DNA of 64,000 bases, from positions 2,976,001 to 3,040,000 of the forward strand of contig NZ_JAUSXR010000001.1 in assembly GCF_030816155.1 (NCBI RefSeq). The letters are read 5' to 3'. Both the position numbers and the translations under genes were made by a program. The DNA is from Arthrobacter woluwensis (GTDB lineage Bacteria > Actinomycetota > Actinomycetes > Actinomycetales > Micrococcaceae). The notes under the pieces are model-generated. The model was not told where the DNA came from, searched no databases, and was given only the letters and a program-made list of their open reading frames with translations. Positions 34,264 to 43,217 of the stretch are shown here, piece by piece (position 1 is the stretch's first letter; each line of letters opens with the position of its first letter).

Positions 34264-35703
34264 ATGGCAAAGACAGCGAACCCGTTCTCGGTCCTGAGGC
34301 GAAAGCCCATCGAGGACATGGACGAGGAGGTCGCCGAAGGAGGGCTCTTCCGATCCCTCGGACTCTGGCAACTCACGGCGATCGGCGTCGGCGGCATCAT
34401 CGGCGTCGGCATCTTCTCGCTCGCCGGGCTGGTGGCCCACGGCGATGACTCGACGCCGGGTGTGGGCCCCGCGGTGCTCATCTCCTTCCTCATCGCGGGT
34501 CTGGCCTCCGCGGCCGCGGCTCTGTCCTACGCCGAGTTCGCGGGCATGATCCCGAAAGCCGGCTCCGCCTACACCTACGGCTATGTGGCCCTCGGCGAGC
34601 TGATCGGCTGGTTCATCGGCTGGGACCTGCTCCTGGAGTACGTGGCGATCGTGGCCGTGGTGGCCATCGGCATCTCCGGGTACCTCAACTTCTTCCTGGC
34701 CGGCCTCGGCATGCAGCTGCCCGTCGAGCTGACGTCCACCTTCGACGAGGGCAAGGGCGGCTGGATCAACCTGCCGGCCATCCTCGTGTGTCTGCTGGTC
34801 ACCTGGATCCTGAGCCGCGGCACCAAGACGTTCGGGCGTTTCGAGCTGATCGCCGTGGGCATCAAGGTGGTCCTGATCCTGTTCATCATCGGACTCGGCG
34901 TGTTCTTCGTGAACACGAACAACTACAACCCGTTCATGCCCAGCGGGTTCGGTCCGGTGTTCACGGGCGCGGCCACGGTGTTCTTCGCGGTGTTCGGCTA
35001 TGACGCCATGAGCACCGCCGCGGAAGAGGCCAAGGACGGCAAGAAGCACATGCCGAAGGCCATCATCCTCTCCCTGGTGATCGCCATGGTGCTCTACATC
35101 CTGGCCACCCTGGTCCTGACCGGCATGCAGAACTACAAGGACATCGATCCCAAGGCCGGCTTCGGCTCGGCCTTCAGCAATGTGGGGCTGCCGGTGATCG
35201 CCACGATCATCTCCGCCTTCGCCGTGCTGTCCATCCTGACCGTGATGCTGACCTTCCTCCTGGGCGTCACGCGCGTCTGGTTCTCCATGAGCCGCGACGG
35301 TCTGCTGCCCAAGTGGTTCTCCAAGGTGGACCGCGGCGGCACCCCGCAGCGCGTCACCTGGATCGCCGGCATCGGCTCGGCTGTGCTGGCGGGCGTGCTC
35401 CCGATCCGGCAGGTCGCGGACCTCACCAACATCGGCATCCTGGCCGCGTTCGTGGTGGTGTGCATCTCGGTGATCTCGTTCCGCTACACCCGGCCCGAGG
35501 CGCCTCGCGAGTTCCGCCTGCCGTTCATGCCCGTGGTGCCGCTGATCGGCGTCGCGGCCTCGCTGTTCCTGATCTCGCAGCTGCACTGGGAGACCTGGCT
35601 GCGCTTCGGGATCTGGCTCATCATCGGCCTGATCATCTACTTCGGCTACGGCCGCAAGAACTCGATCATGAACCCGAACAGCCCCCGGCACCAGCTGAGC
35701 TGA
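34264..35703 (+). CDS. APC family amino acid permease (cationic amino acid transporter type)
   Basis: A 479-residue permease with about 12 transmembrane helices. The N-terminus ESLGLWQLTAIGVGGIIGVGIFSLAG-like block (GLWQLTAIGVGGIIGVGIFSLAG) carries the substrate-binding GxG motif of APC carriers; AGLASAAAALSYAEFAGMIPKAGSAYTYGYVALGELIGWFIGWDLLLEY and FFAVFGYDAMSTAAEEAKDGKKHMPKAI are typical of the CAT/YhdG branch that carries basic or broad-range amino acids. ATG 34264 (after GAGG) is preferred over ATG 34252 twelve bases upstream. Substrate cannot be fixed from sequence. Confidence 0.88.
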   Translation: MAKTANPFSVLRRKPIEDMDEEVAEGGLFRSLGLWQLTAIGVGGIIGVGIFSLAGLVAHGDDSTPGVGPAVLISFLIAGLASAAAALSYAEFAGMIPKAGSAYTYGYVALGELIGWFIGWDLLLEYVAIVAVVAIGISGYLNFFLAGLGMQLPVELTSTFDEGKGGWINLPAILVCLLVTWILSRGTKTFGRFELIAVGIKVVLILFIIGLGVFFVNTNNYNPFMPSGFGPVFTGAATVFFAVFGYDAMSTAAEEAKDGKKHMPKAIILSLVIAMVLYILATLVLTGMQNYKDIDPKAGFGSAFSNVGLPVIATIISAFAVLSILTVMLTFLLGVTRVWFSMSRDGLLPKWFSKVDRGGTPQRVTWIAGIGSAVLAGVLPIRQVADLTNIGILAAFVVVCISVISFRYTRPEAPREFRLPFMPVVPLIGVAASLFLISQLHWETWLRFGIWLIIGLIIYFGYGRKNSIMNPNSPRHQLS

Positions 35704-35726
35704 TCCGCCGGCCCACGGGGGCTTGT

Positions 35727-35777
35727 GTGCTCAGTTGTTGCGGGTGTTCCCGCGGAACACCCGCAACAACTGAGCAC
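35727..35777. terminator. Perfect 24-bp hairpin between convergent permease gene and trpF
   Basis: Arms 35727-35750 and 35754-35777 are perfectly complementary (beginning GTGCTCAGTTGTTGCGGG) around a three-base CGC loop. It lies between two convergent genes and could terminate both; its length exceeds a normal terminator. Confidence 0.8.
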
Positions 35778-35795
35778 GCAACGGGAAGGGGTGGG

Positions 35796-36395
35796 TCAGC
35801 CTGCCAGCGCGGCCGCCACGAAGGCGCGGATCTTCTCCGGGTCCTTGACGCCACGGGAGCTTTCGACGCCGGACGAGACGTCGACGCCCCAGGCCGCGGC
35901 CGTCTGCGCGGCGGCGGCGACGTTGCCGGCGTCGAGCCCTCCGGCCAGCAGCCAGCGGCGGCTGTCCAGGCCGCGCTCGCGCACGGAGGCGTAATCCCAG
36001 GATTCGCCGGAGCCGGGCACGGAGGCGTCCACCAGCAGCAGTTCCTCGCCCCAGTCGGCGAAGACGCGGTCCGGGTCATCCATCCGCACGGCGCGGATCA
36101 CGGAGAAGCCGCGTTCCTGCAGGGCGTCGACCTCCTGGGGAGTCCGCTCGCCGTGCAGCTGGATCCAGCTGAGACCGGCCTCCTCGGCCAGCGCGGCGGC
36201 CTGTTCGGCGTCCTCATGACGGAACACGCCCACGGCGGCGACTTCGGCGGGGACCTCGGCCAGCAGAGCCCGCACCTGCTCCGGGCTGACTTCGCGAGGG
36301 CTCGGGGTGAGCACGAAACCGACGGCCTGTGCACCGGCCTCGACGGCGGCGCGCACCGATTCGGGCGTGCTCAAGCCGCACACTTTCACGAACAT
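35796..36395 (-). CDS. trpF: Phosphoribosylanthranilate isomerase
   Basis: Third step of tryptophan synthesis: isomerises phosphoribosylanthranilate to CdRP. The 199-residue TIM barrel starts MFVKVCGLSTPESVRAAVEAGAQAVGFVLTPSPREV, with the catalytic Cys in KVCGL, then LSWIQLHGERTPQEV and WLLAGGLDAGNVAAA, and GVDVSSGVESSRGVKDPEKI with the catalytic Asp region. It stands alone, away from other trp genes, which is common in actinobacteria where the trp cluster lacks trpF. Confidence 0.95.
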   Translation of the reverse strand: MFVKVCGLSTPESVRAAVEAGAQAVGFVLTPSPREVSPEQVRALLAEVPAEVAAVGVFRHEDAEQAAALAEEAGLSWIQLHGERTPQEVDALQERGFSVIRAVRMDDPDRVFADWGEELLLVDASVPGSGESWDYASVRERGLDSRRWLLAGGLDAGNVAAAAQTAAAWGVDVSSGVESSRGVKDPEKIRAFVAAALAG

Positions 36396-36542
36396 CTACT
36401 GGTCCTCCCCGTGGATTGTCACCTCTGACGGTACCAAGAGGACACCGCGCGGCCCTAAGATGCCCCCTTCACCGAGGCCCCGGTGACGCCGCCTCCCCCG
36501 GGTCCGGCCGGAGTACTAGGCTGGTCGTGACGAGAGGAACCC

Positions 36543-37136
36543 ATGGAGATCATCCGCTTTTCCAGCATCCGGCCCGAGCCCTGGCGCAACGGCGGCGGTG
36601 TCACGCGGGAGATCGCCCGGCACCCCCGCGGGGCCTCGGACGGTTCCTGGGACTGGCGCGTCAGCATCGCGGAGGTGGGCAAGGCCGGCGACTTCTCCAC
36701 GTTCCCGGGCATGGAACGCGTCATCTCGGTGATCGACGGCGAGCTGCTCGTGCTGACCGTCGACGGCGAGGAGAACGCCATGGAGCGGTACCGGCCGTTC
36801 CGCTTCTCCGGGGACGCCGTCTCCTCCTCCGCACTCCCGACCGGGGACATCCGGGACCTGAACGTGATCGCCCGCCGCGGCGCCTTCAAGGGATACCTGT
36901 CCATCCTCGAGCTGTCGAAGAAGCGCGCGCATCCGATCTTCGAGGGCCAGCTCGCGATCCTTCTCGAGGGCAAGGCGTCGGTGGCCGAAGAGCGCGGCGA
37001 GGAGTCCGGCGACGGGCAGGTGGAGCTGGGCCGGTACGACGCCGTCGTCGGCTCCGACGAGGCGAGTCCCGAACTGCTCGGCCGGGGTTTCGTCGCGATC
37101 GTGTCGCTCGACCCCGCGGATCCCGCGGACGCCTGA
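36543..37136 (+). CDS. HutD/Ves family cupin protein
   Basis: A 197-residue bicupin. The opening RFSSIRPEPWRNGGGVTREIARHP, and WDWRVSIAEVGKAGDFSTFPGMERVISVIDGELLVL, are characteristic of HutD, which accompanies histidine-utilisation genes; RDLNVIARRGAFKG is the second conserved block. No hut genes are adjacent, so the histidine link is only by family. Start 36543 follows GAGAGGAA. Function in the family is unresolved; regulation or scavenging of a histidine-pathway intermediate has been suggested. Confidence 0.85.
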   Translation: MEIIRFSSIRPEPWRNGGGVTREIARHPRGASDGSWDWRVSIAEVGKAGDFSTFPGMERVISVIDGELLVLTVDGEENAMERYRPFRFSGDAVSSSALPTGDIRDLNVIARRGAFKGYLSILELSKKRAHPIFEGQLAILLEGKASVAEERGEESGDGQVELGRYDAVVGSDEASPELLGRGFVAIVSLDPADPADA

Positions 37137-37202
37137 GCAGCGCCTGACCGGGGCCTGACCCGGACCTGACCCGCCATCGCGCCCGTTCCGTAGAGTGGGC
37201 GC

Positions 37203-37853
37203 ATGGACTCACTCACACATCCGCTCCAGGACATCACCATCCGGCGCATCTCCGTGGGCGGGATGGACAACAACGTCTACCTGCTGACCTCGCGGTCCTC
37301 CGGTGACCAGGTGCTGATCGACGCGGCCGACGACCTGCCGGCCATCCAGGCACTCCTCGCCGACTCGGCCGCCGACACCGACGCCACGCCCCAGCTGAAG
37401 CTCATCGCCACGACCCACCAGCACTGGGATCACGTGCGCGCGCTGCCCGGACTCGTCGAGGCTACCGGCGCCCCCACGGCCGCAGGGGCCGACGACGCCG
37501 CGGCGCTGCCCGTCCCGGTGGACGTCGCCTTGGGGCACGGGGACGTGAGCGGCTTCGACGGTTTCGCGCTCACCGCGGTGCACCTGCGGGGCCACACGCC
37601 GGGCTCGATCGCCTATGTGTACCAGGACCCCGCCGGCCCGGCGCACATCTTCAGCGGGGATTCCCTCTTCCCTGGCGGCGTCGGGAACACGGACAAGGAT
37701 CCGGCCCGTTTCACCTCACTCCTGAACGACGTGACCGAGCGCCTCTTCGACGTCTACCCGGACGACACCATCGTGCACCCCGGCCACGGCGCCCCCACGA
37801 CGCTCGGCGCCGAGCGCCCGCACCTCGACGAATGGCGCGCCCGGGGCTGGTGA
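37203..37853 (+). CDS. Metallo-beta-lactamase-fold hydrolase
   Basis: A 216-residue hydrolase of the glyoxalase-II-like group. The dinuclear-zinc motif HxHxDH reads TTHQHWDHVRALP, followed by LRGHTPGSIAYVYQ (third His) and the FSGDSLFPGGVGNTD Asp bridge; a last His is in IVHPGHGAPTTLG. The first position of the motif is His-Gln-His as in the family, so the site is complete. N-terminus MDNNVYLLTSRSSGDQVLIDAAD is typical. Substrate likely a thioester, not determinable. Start 37203 is the only good candidate. Followed by repeat copy D. Confidence 0.9.
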   Translation: MDSLTHPLQDITIRRISVGGMDNNVYLLTSRSSGDQVLIDAADDLPAIQALLADSAADTDATPQLKLIATTHQHWDHVRALPGLVEATGAPTAAGADDAAALPVPVDVALGHGDVSGFDGFALTAVHLRGHTPGSIAYVYQDPAGPAHIFSGDSLFPGGVGNTDKDPARFTSLLNDVTERLFDVYPDDTIVHPGHGAPTTLGAERPHLDEWRARGW

Positions 37854-37870
37854 AAGCCCCTTAAAAACCC

Positions 37871-37940
37871 ATCGACTGCTCCATAGGATGCCGAAATCCC
37901 GGGAAATCCGGAGAAAACGACATCCTATGGAGCAGTCGAT
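37871..37940 (-). repeat. Dispersed 70-bp palindromic repeat, copy D
   Basis: Same ends as copies A-C; inner half GCCGAAATCCCGG...GAGAAAACGAC gives minus orientation. Followed by GGTTAAGG; TTAAAAACCC precedes it, so the palindrome extends about 8 bases further on each side. Placed between two convergent genes. Confidence 0.93.
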
Positions 37941-37957
37941 GGTTAAGGTGCGAGGCC

Positions 37958-39613
37958 TCAGCGGCCGCGGCGCTCGTTCGACGCCGGGGCGGACGCGCGG
38001 CGCGGACCCTTGCGGGGCGGACGGCCGGCACCGGACTTCTGCCCGCCGGCGCCGAAGGAACCGCCCGAGGTGCCCCCGGTGTTCGAGGACCACACGGTCG
38101 AACTGCCGCCACGCGGCGCGGCGGAACGCTGGCCGGTGCGCGGAGCGGAGGACCGCTCACCACGAGCCGGACGGTCAGCACGGGCCGGACGCTCACCGCG
38201 GGGCGCCCGCTCAGCACGAGGAGCACGCTCGCCGCGAGGCGCACCGTGTTCCGGACGAGCCTGGGCAGGACGGTCGTTGCGCGAGCCGGTGGCGCCGGCA
38301 GCGGCGGAGCCGCCCTGGCCGCCACGACGGGCACGCTTGCGCTGGGCGTTCGCACCGGTGGACTTGCCGCCACCCTGCTGCGGGGCCTTGGCGGCCATCA
38401 CTGCGGCACGGGACGCGGGGTCCACGGCGTCGGCCTGCTCGCCCACGAAGTCGAGGATCTCGTTGGAGCCGGGAGCCACAGGGGTGAACGGGGCCTTGAC
38501 GCCGGCTGCGCGGAGGAGCTTCTGCACCTCGGAGCGCTCCTCCGGCAGGACCAGGGTCACCACGGTGCCCTCGGCCCCGGCACGGGCGGTGCGGCCGGAA
38601 CGGTGCAGGTACGCCTTGTGCTCCGCGGGAGGATCGACGTGGATCACGAGTTCGACCTCGTCCACGTGCACACCCCGGGCGGCGACGTCGGTGGCCACCA
38701 GGACCCGGACCTCGCCGGAGGAGAACTCCGCCAGGTTGCGGTCACGGGCGTTCTGGGACAGGTTGCCGTGCAAGTCGACGGCGGGGATGCCGTTGGCGGT
38801 CAGCGCCTTGGCCAGCTTCTTGGCGGCGTGCTTGGTGCGCGTGAAGAGCACGCGCTTGCCCGCGCCGGACGCCAGGTCGTTGATGAGGAGCTTCTTGGCG
38901 TCCTTGTCCTTCGCCAGGAACACGTGGTGCTCCATGGTGGTGACGGCGGCCTGGGGAGCGTCCACGGAGTGCGTGACCGGCTTCTGCATGTAGCGGTTGA
39001 CCAGCTTGTCCACGCCGTTGTCCAGCGTGGCGGAGAACAGCAGGCGCTGGCCACCGGCCGGGGTCGCATCCAGGATGCGGCGCACCACGGGGAGGAAGCC
39101 GAGGTCGGCCATGTGGTCGGCCTCGTCCAGGACGCTGATGCTCACCTGGTCCAGGGACACGATGCCCTGCTTCATGAGGTCCTCGAGACGGCCGGGGCAG
39201 GCGATGACGATGTCGACGCCGGCCGCCAGGGCCTTCTCCTGACGCGTCTGGGACACGCCGCCGAAGATCACGGTGGTGCGCAGGCCCAAGGCCTCCGCGA
39301 GGGGTGCCACGGTGCGGTCGATCTGGGTGGCCAGCTCACGCGTGGGGGCCAGCACCAGGCCGCGCGGCTTGCGGGAGCCGGACGCGCGACGGCGAGCGCC
39401 GTCGTCGTCCGCGGCACCGGCGAGGCGGGTCACCAGCGGGATGGCGAAAGCGAGCGTCTTACCGGAGCCGGTCTGGCCACGGCCCAGGACGTCCCGGCCG
39501 GCCAGCGTGTCCGGCAGGGTTTTGACCTGGATGGGGAAGGGTTCGGTGATGTCCAGAGTGGCCAGGGCGGAAGTGATCCCGGCTGGCACGCCAAGGGAAG
39601 AAAAAGAAGTCAT
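37958..39613 (-). CDS. DEAD-box ATP-dependent RNA helicase
   Basis: A 551-residue RNA helicase of the RhlE/CsdA group. Motifs in order: Q-motif EPFPIQVKTLPDTLAGRD, I GQTGSGKT, Ia PTRELATQ, II VLDEADHMADLGF, III FSATL, IV-V region VLVATDVAARGVHVDEV and VI HRSGRTARAG. The last ~170 residues are basic and repetitive, rich in Arg, Gly, Ala and Pro (RAPRAERAPRGERPARADRPARGER), a typical RNA-binding tail. Likely role in ribosome assembly or mRNA turnover, especially in the cold. Long alternating R-A-P repeats at DNA level are expected from this tail. Confidence 0.94.
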   Translation of the reverse strand: MTSFSSLGVPAGITSALATLDITEPFPIQVKTLPDTLAGRDVLGRGQTGSGKTLAFAIPLVTRLAGAADDDGARRRASGSRKPRGLVLAPTRELATQIDRTVAPLAEALGLRTTVIFGGVSQTRQEKALAAGVDIVIACPGRLEDLMKQGIVSLDQVSISVLDEADHMADLGFLPVVRRILDATPAGGQRLLFSATLDNGVDKLVNRYMQKPVTHSVDAPQAAVTTMEHHVFLAKDKDAKKLLINDLASGAGKRVLFTRTKHAAKKLAKALTANGIPAVDLHGNLSQNARDRNLAEFSSGEVRVLVATDVAARGVHVDEVELVIHVDPPAEHKAYLHRSGRTARAGAEGTVVTLVLPEERSEVQKLLRAAGVKAPFTPVAPGSNEILDFVGEQADAVDPASRAAVMAAKAPQQGGGKSTGANAQRKRARRGGQGGSAAAGATGSRNDRPAQARPEHGAPRGERAPRAERAPRGERPARADRPARGERSSAPRTGQRSAAPRGGSSTVWSSNTGGTSGGSFGAGGQKSGAGRPPRKGPRRASAPASNERRGR

Positions 39614-39671
39614 AGGGAAGAAAGTCCTCAGGCAGCGTGGCTCACGTGCTGAATCGCACAGGCCAGACGTA

Positions 39672-41045
39672 CTAGTCTACCAGTGCCCGTGTGCGTGGCG
39701 CGATCAGCAGCATCGCCACCCCGCAGGCCGCCGCCACCGCGAACACCCCGGCGTAGGCGTTGCCGGTCCCGACGAGCGCCGCGAAGACCAGCCCGGAGAC
39801 CGCCACGCAGAGGGCGTTCCCCAGGGAGTCGGCCATGGCGAGGGCGGAGCTGTTGAACCCCTGCTCCCCCGGTCGCGACAGCGCCAGCACCATGACGCTC
39901 AGGCGCGGGAACATGAGCCCCATGCCGGCCCCGCCGAACAGCCACACCGCGATCAGCGCCCAGGCGGGTCCCTGGAACAGGATGACCAGGAAGATCCCCA
40001 CGACGACGGCTGCCACCATCGCCGAGCCGATCCGCACCGCGCGGTGATGCGGCAGCCGCGTGGCGCCGAGCCGGCCCTGGATCCCCGAGCTGATGCCCCA
40101 GGAGACCGCGCTGCACGTCAGGGCCAGGCCCGCGAAGGACGGTTCGAAGTGGTAGATCTCGAACAGGACCTTCGGCAGGTAGACCTCGGTGCCGAAGAAC
40201 GCGGCGGAGCCGATGGCACGGGTCAGGACCACGCTCGGCAGCCCGCGCTGCGCCGTGAGCGTGCCCCGCGGGATGAGCGGGCGGATGGCCAGGATGCAGA
40301 CCGCGGCCATCGCGAGGGCGAGCACCCAGCCGACCACCGGAACCTCACTGCTGAGGTTCAGGCCCATGACACTCGCGGCGGCCAGCACGGCCCAGAGCAG
40401 ACGGCCCCAGGGATACGGGCCGGCGCGGTTCGGTGCGGCGTGCTGCTGGTCGTGGCTGATCCTCCGGAGCGCCGGGACGAGCCCGAGCAGGGCCGGGACC
40501 ACCAGGATCAGCACGCCCAGAAAGACCCAGTGCCAACTGGCCACCTGGGCCACCAGACCGCCGATGTACGGGCCGAGGATCGACGGCAGCACCCAGGCCG
40601 CGGCGAAGGCGGCGAACATGCGGGCGTGCAGATCGGCGGGGTAGGCCTTGCCGACCAGGACGGTCAGGGCGACGCCGTTGGCCCCTCCCGCGAACCCCTG
40701 GACGATCCGGCCCAGAACCAGCAGTTCCATGGTCGGGGCCGTGCCCGCGATCACGAGGCCGACCGTGAAGAGGGCCACCGAGGCGTAGATGGCGCCGACC
40801 GGCCCGCGGCGGTCGGACCAGCTGCCCGCCAGGACCATGCCGATCACGCTGGCGGCCATCGGACCGGCGAAGGCGAGGGCGTAGAGCTGCTGCCCGCCGA
40901 GTTCCTGGGCCGCCACGGGCATGACCGTGGTGACGGCCATCGACTCGAACGCGTTGAACACCACGAGGGACAGCAGACCCAGGCTGGTCAGGGTGTACGG
41001 AGGGCTGAAAACACCGTGGTGGGAGGAGGGGGCGGCAGATGGCAC
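39672..41045 (-). CDS. MFS transporter, DHA-like drug/metabolite exporter
   Basis: A ~457-residue, 12-14-helix exporter. Helix 1 reads FNAFESMAVTTVMPVAAQELGGQQLYALAFAGPMAASVIGMVLAGSWSDRRGP, with the acidic residue in helix 1 and the DRRGP cytoplasmic motif; LVLGRIVQGFAGGANGVALTVLVGKAYP follows. It is closely similar to the SoxR-linked MFS at 50671-52197, including the unusual GPMAAS/GMVLAGSWSDRRGP block. The GTG start at 41045 is approximate: the ribosome site is weak and the open frame continues upstream without homologous sequence. Substrate unknown. Confidence 0.82.
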   Translation of the reverse strand: MPSAAPSSHHGVFSPPYTLTSLGLLSLVVFNAFESMAVTTVMPVAAQELGGQQLYALAFAGPMAASVIGMVLAGSWSDRRGPVGAIYASVALFTVGLVIAGTAPTMELLVLGRIVQGFAGGANGVALTVLVGKAYPADLHARMFAAFAAAWVLPSILGPYIGGLVAQVASWHWVFLGVLILVVPALLGLVPALRRISHDQQHAAPNRAGPYPWGRLLWAVLAAASVMGLNLSSEVPVVGWVLALAMAAVCILAIRPLIPRGTLTAQRGLPSVVLTRAIGSAAFFGTEVYLPKVLFEIYHFEPSFAGLALTCSAVSWGISSGIQGRLGATRLPHHRAVRIGSAMVAAVVVGIFLVILFQGPAWALIAVWLFGGAGMGLMFPRLSVMVLALSRPGEQGFNSSALAMADSLGNALCVAVSGLVFAALVGTGNAYAGVFAVAAACGVAMLLIAPRTRALVD

Positions 41046-41373
41046 AGCACCTATTTGAGCGCCTGCCCGAGCCCCGTGCCAACGTCCCGGGAACGCCGTC
41101 CAGTCAACCGAACACGAGTGCACAGCGGGGGTGGTTTTCTCCGGTGCCGAAGCGGCTTCCCGGGGGTGTCGGCCCGCCTTTCCCCGGCAGTCTGGACATC
41201 CCCCGCGCTGGGGCGGCGGGGACCGTCCACTCGGGTGGGGAAACCCGCGGCGGCAGCGGACGGCCGACGTCGGCGGCCCGGCTGTGCGCACGGCGGGCCG
41301 GGCGGGTTCCGCATCTTCGCGGTCGCGCCTAGGCTGGGAGCACATCACCGCATTTCAGACGGGAGAACACCCC
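41046..41373. other. Divergent intergenic region without a gene
   Basis: About 330 bases between a minus-strand MFS gene and a plus-strand VOC gene. It contains only GC-rich shadow frames; I see no convincing promoter pair, palindrome or RNA. The promoters of both flanking genes must lie here. Confidence 0.5.
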
Positions 41374-41769
41374 ATGGCCTGCCGCATCAGTGAACTCGTC
41401 TTCGGCTGCCGCGAACCCGAGGTCCTCGCCGACTTCTGGTGCAAGGTTCTGGACTTCGTGGTCCTGGGCCGGGAGGACGACGGGTCCGTGGAGATCGGCG
41501 CGCGGGACGGCTTCGGCGGCTCGCAGCCCACTCTGTTCTTCAGCTACCGGAATCAGCCCGAACCGGGCAAGTCCCGCCTGCACATCGACCTCAATGCGAC
41601 GGACCAGGAGCAGGAGGCCGAGCTCGAACGGCTCCTGGCCCTCGGTGCACGGCCCGCAGACATCGGCCAGACCGGCGACGAGGCGTGGCACGTCCTCGCC
41701 GACCCGGAGGGCAACGAGTTCTGCCTGCTCAAGCCGCGCATCGCCCCCGTCCCGGTCCCGGCGGGCTGA
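41374..41769 (+). CDS. VOC family protein (glyoxalase/bleomycin-resistance fold)
   Basis: A 131-residue metal-dependent VOC protein. Visible: ISELVFGCREPEVLADFWCKVLDFVVL, LHIDLNATDQEQEAELERLLALGARP and WHVLADPEGNEFCLLKP, giving the paired beta-alpha-beta-beta-beta modules. The His/Glu metal ligands of the family are partly present (H in LHIDLN, E in EGNEFCLL). Start 41374 follows GGGAGAACACCCC. Stand-alone gene; function unknown. Confidence 0.85.
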   Translation: MACRISELVFGCREPEVLADFWCKVLDFVVLGREDDGSVEIGARDGFGGSQPTLFFSYRNQPEPGKSRLHIDLNATDQEQEAELERLLALGARPADIGQTGDEAWHVLADPEGNEFCLLKPRIAPVPVPAG

Positions 41770-41967
41770 GGTTCACCGACTTCTGAGGACGGCCCGGGGC
41801 ACGTCGCAGCCGCTCCCGACGACGTCACCCACGTGGACTAGAGTGGCCAGGAACAGCCGACACCCCTGAGCCTTCCCGGCCGGTTCGACCTCTGCGCCGT
41901 TCCGCCCGGTGACCGATGGACGTCGTGTCAGGCAGAAGGTCAGGACCGCAGAGGAGGACGAGCCGCC

Positions 41968-43059
41968 GTGGCGCCAGGCAAGACTCCCTCGTCCAAGACC
42001 CCCTCGTCCCCCCGCCGGATCACCCTCAACCACGTGGCCGAACGGGCGGGCGTCTCGCGTTCCGCGGCGTCCTTCGTCATGAGCGGACGAACGGATCAAC
42101 GCCTGTCCGCCGAGGTGTTCGCCCGCGTCCGCGCGGCGGCGGAAGAACTGGGATACAAACCGAATCTGACCGCTAAAACCCTCAGAACGGGGCGCTCGGG
42201 CACGGTGGCGCTCGTCTCGGACTTCGTCAGCACCACATCGTTCGCCAGCACGATGGTGCGTGGCGCTCTCGAGGAGCTCTGCCAGCGTGATTCGCTGCTC
42301 TTCACCGTGGACACCCACGGCCGCGAGGAACTCGAATCGCGACTGCTGGACAGCCTTCTGGCCCGCAACATCGACGGCGTCCTGTATGCCTCGATGTTCA
42401 CCCGGTCCGTCACGGTTCCGCCGGTCCTGAAGGACACCCCCGTCGTCCTGCTGAACTGCCTCTCCGACGACGGCGGCGGGATCTCGGTGATCCCTGACGA
42501 GGCCTCGGCCGGCGCGGATGCGGCGCGTCTCCTCCTGGAGGCCGGCCACCTCCGGGACATCTGGTTCGTCGGTTCGATGCCCCCGGGCCAGGTGGGAGGC
42601 ACGATCTGGCCCCCTTGGGCGCCACTCGCACTCTCGGAACGGCGCGAGGGAATCGATCGCGCTCTGAAGAACGCAGGCACGTCCCTCGCGGGCAGCGTGG
42701 TGGTGGAGGACGACTGGGACATCGCCAACGGCCGCGCCGCCGTCGCCGGGCTCCTGGCGAGCGGTGAGCGCCCCCGGGCCCTGATCTGCGTCAACGACGC
42801 GGTGGCCATCGGCGCAGGCCAGGCTCTCCGGGCCGCCGGGCTGCGCATTCCCGACGACGTGTCCCTGGTCAGTTTCGACGGCACCCCGTTGGCGCAGGCC
42901 GGCGAACCCGCACTCACCACCATCGCGCTCCCCCATCTGGAGCTGGGTCGCCGCGCCGCGTCCCTCCTCTTCGACCCGGACCGCACTCCCCGCCGTATCC
43001 GGGTCCCCATGCCGGTGGTTCCCGGGGGTTCCATCGCCGGCCCACGCACCGGTCTCTGA
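41968..43059 (+). CDS. LacI family transcriptional regulator
   Basis: A 363-residue repressor-type regulator: LacI DNA-binding head RRITLNHVAERAGVSRSAASFVMSGRTDQRLSAEVFARVRAAAEELGYKPNLTAKTLRTGRSG with the hinge helix, then a periplasmic-binding-protein-like sensor domain ending in IPDDVSLVSFDGTPLAQAGEPALTTIALPHLELGRRAASLLF. Start GTG 41968 has GAGGAGG nine bases upstream; a ~15-residue Ser/Pro/Lys-rich leader precedes the head. It sits just before an MFS operon that has a LacI-type palindrome over its promoter, so it most likely represses that operon. Confidence 0.93.
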   Translation: MAPGKTPSSKTPSSPRRITLNHVAERAGVSRSAASFVMSGRTDQRLSAEVFARVRAAAEELGYKPNLTAKTLRTGRSGTVALVSDFVSTTSFASTMVRGALEELCQRDSLLFTVDTHGREELESRLLDSLLARNIDGVLYASMFTRSVTVPPVLKDTPVVLLNCLSDDGGGISVIPDEASAGADAARLLLEAGHLRDIWFVGSMPPGQVGGTIWPPWAPLALSERREGIDRALKNAGTSLAGSVVVEDDWDIANGRAAVAGLLASGERPRALICVNDAVAIGAGQALRAAGLRIPDDVSLVSFDGTPLAQAGEPALTTIALPHLELGRRAASLLFDPDRTPRRIRVPMPVVPGGSIAGPRTGL

Positions 43060-43122
43060 CTCCACACGTCGGCACCTCCACCGGCTCCTTCAGGCATGCC
43101 GCCTCTCCTGTCGGATGACCTC

Positions 43123-43152
43123 TTTACAGCGAGTGCTAAATCGATCTAGCAT
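43123..43152 (+). promoter_or_regulatory. MFS promoter with LacI-type operator
   Basis: TTTACA (43123-43128) and TAGCAT (43147-43152), 18 bases apart, form the promoter. TGCTA-AATCGATC-TAGCA (43134-43151) is an 18-bp palindrome with a central CG, the standard layout for LacI-family operators, and covers the spacer and most of the -10 box. Confidence 0.75.
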
Positions 43153-43217
43153 TCATGTGTCCGACCGAACGGCATCTCATTCAGCCTTCGGATGCTGGAG
43201 TACAAAGGAGTAATCAC

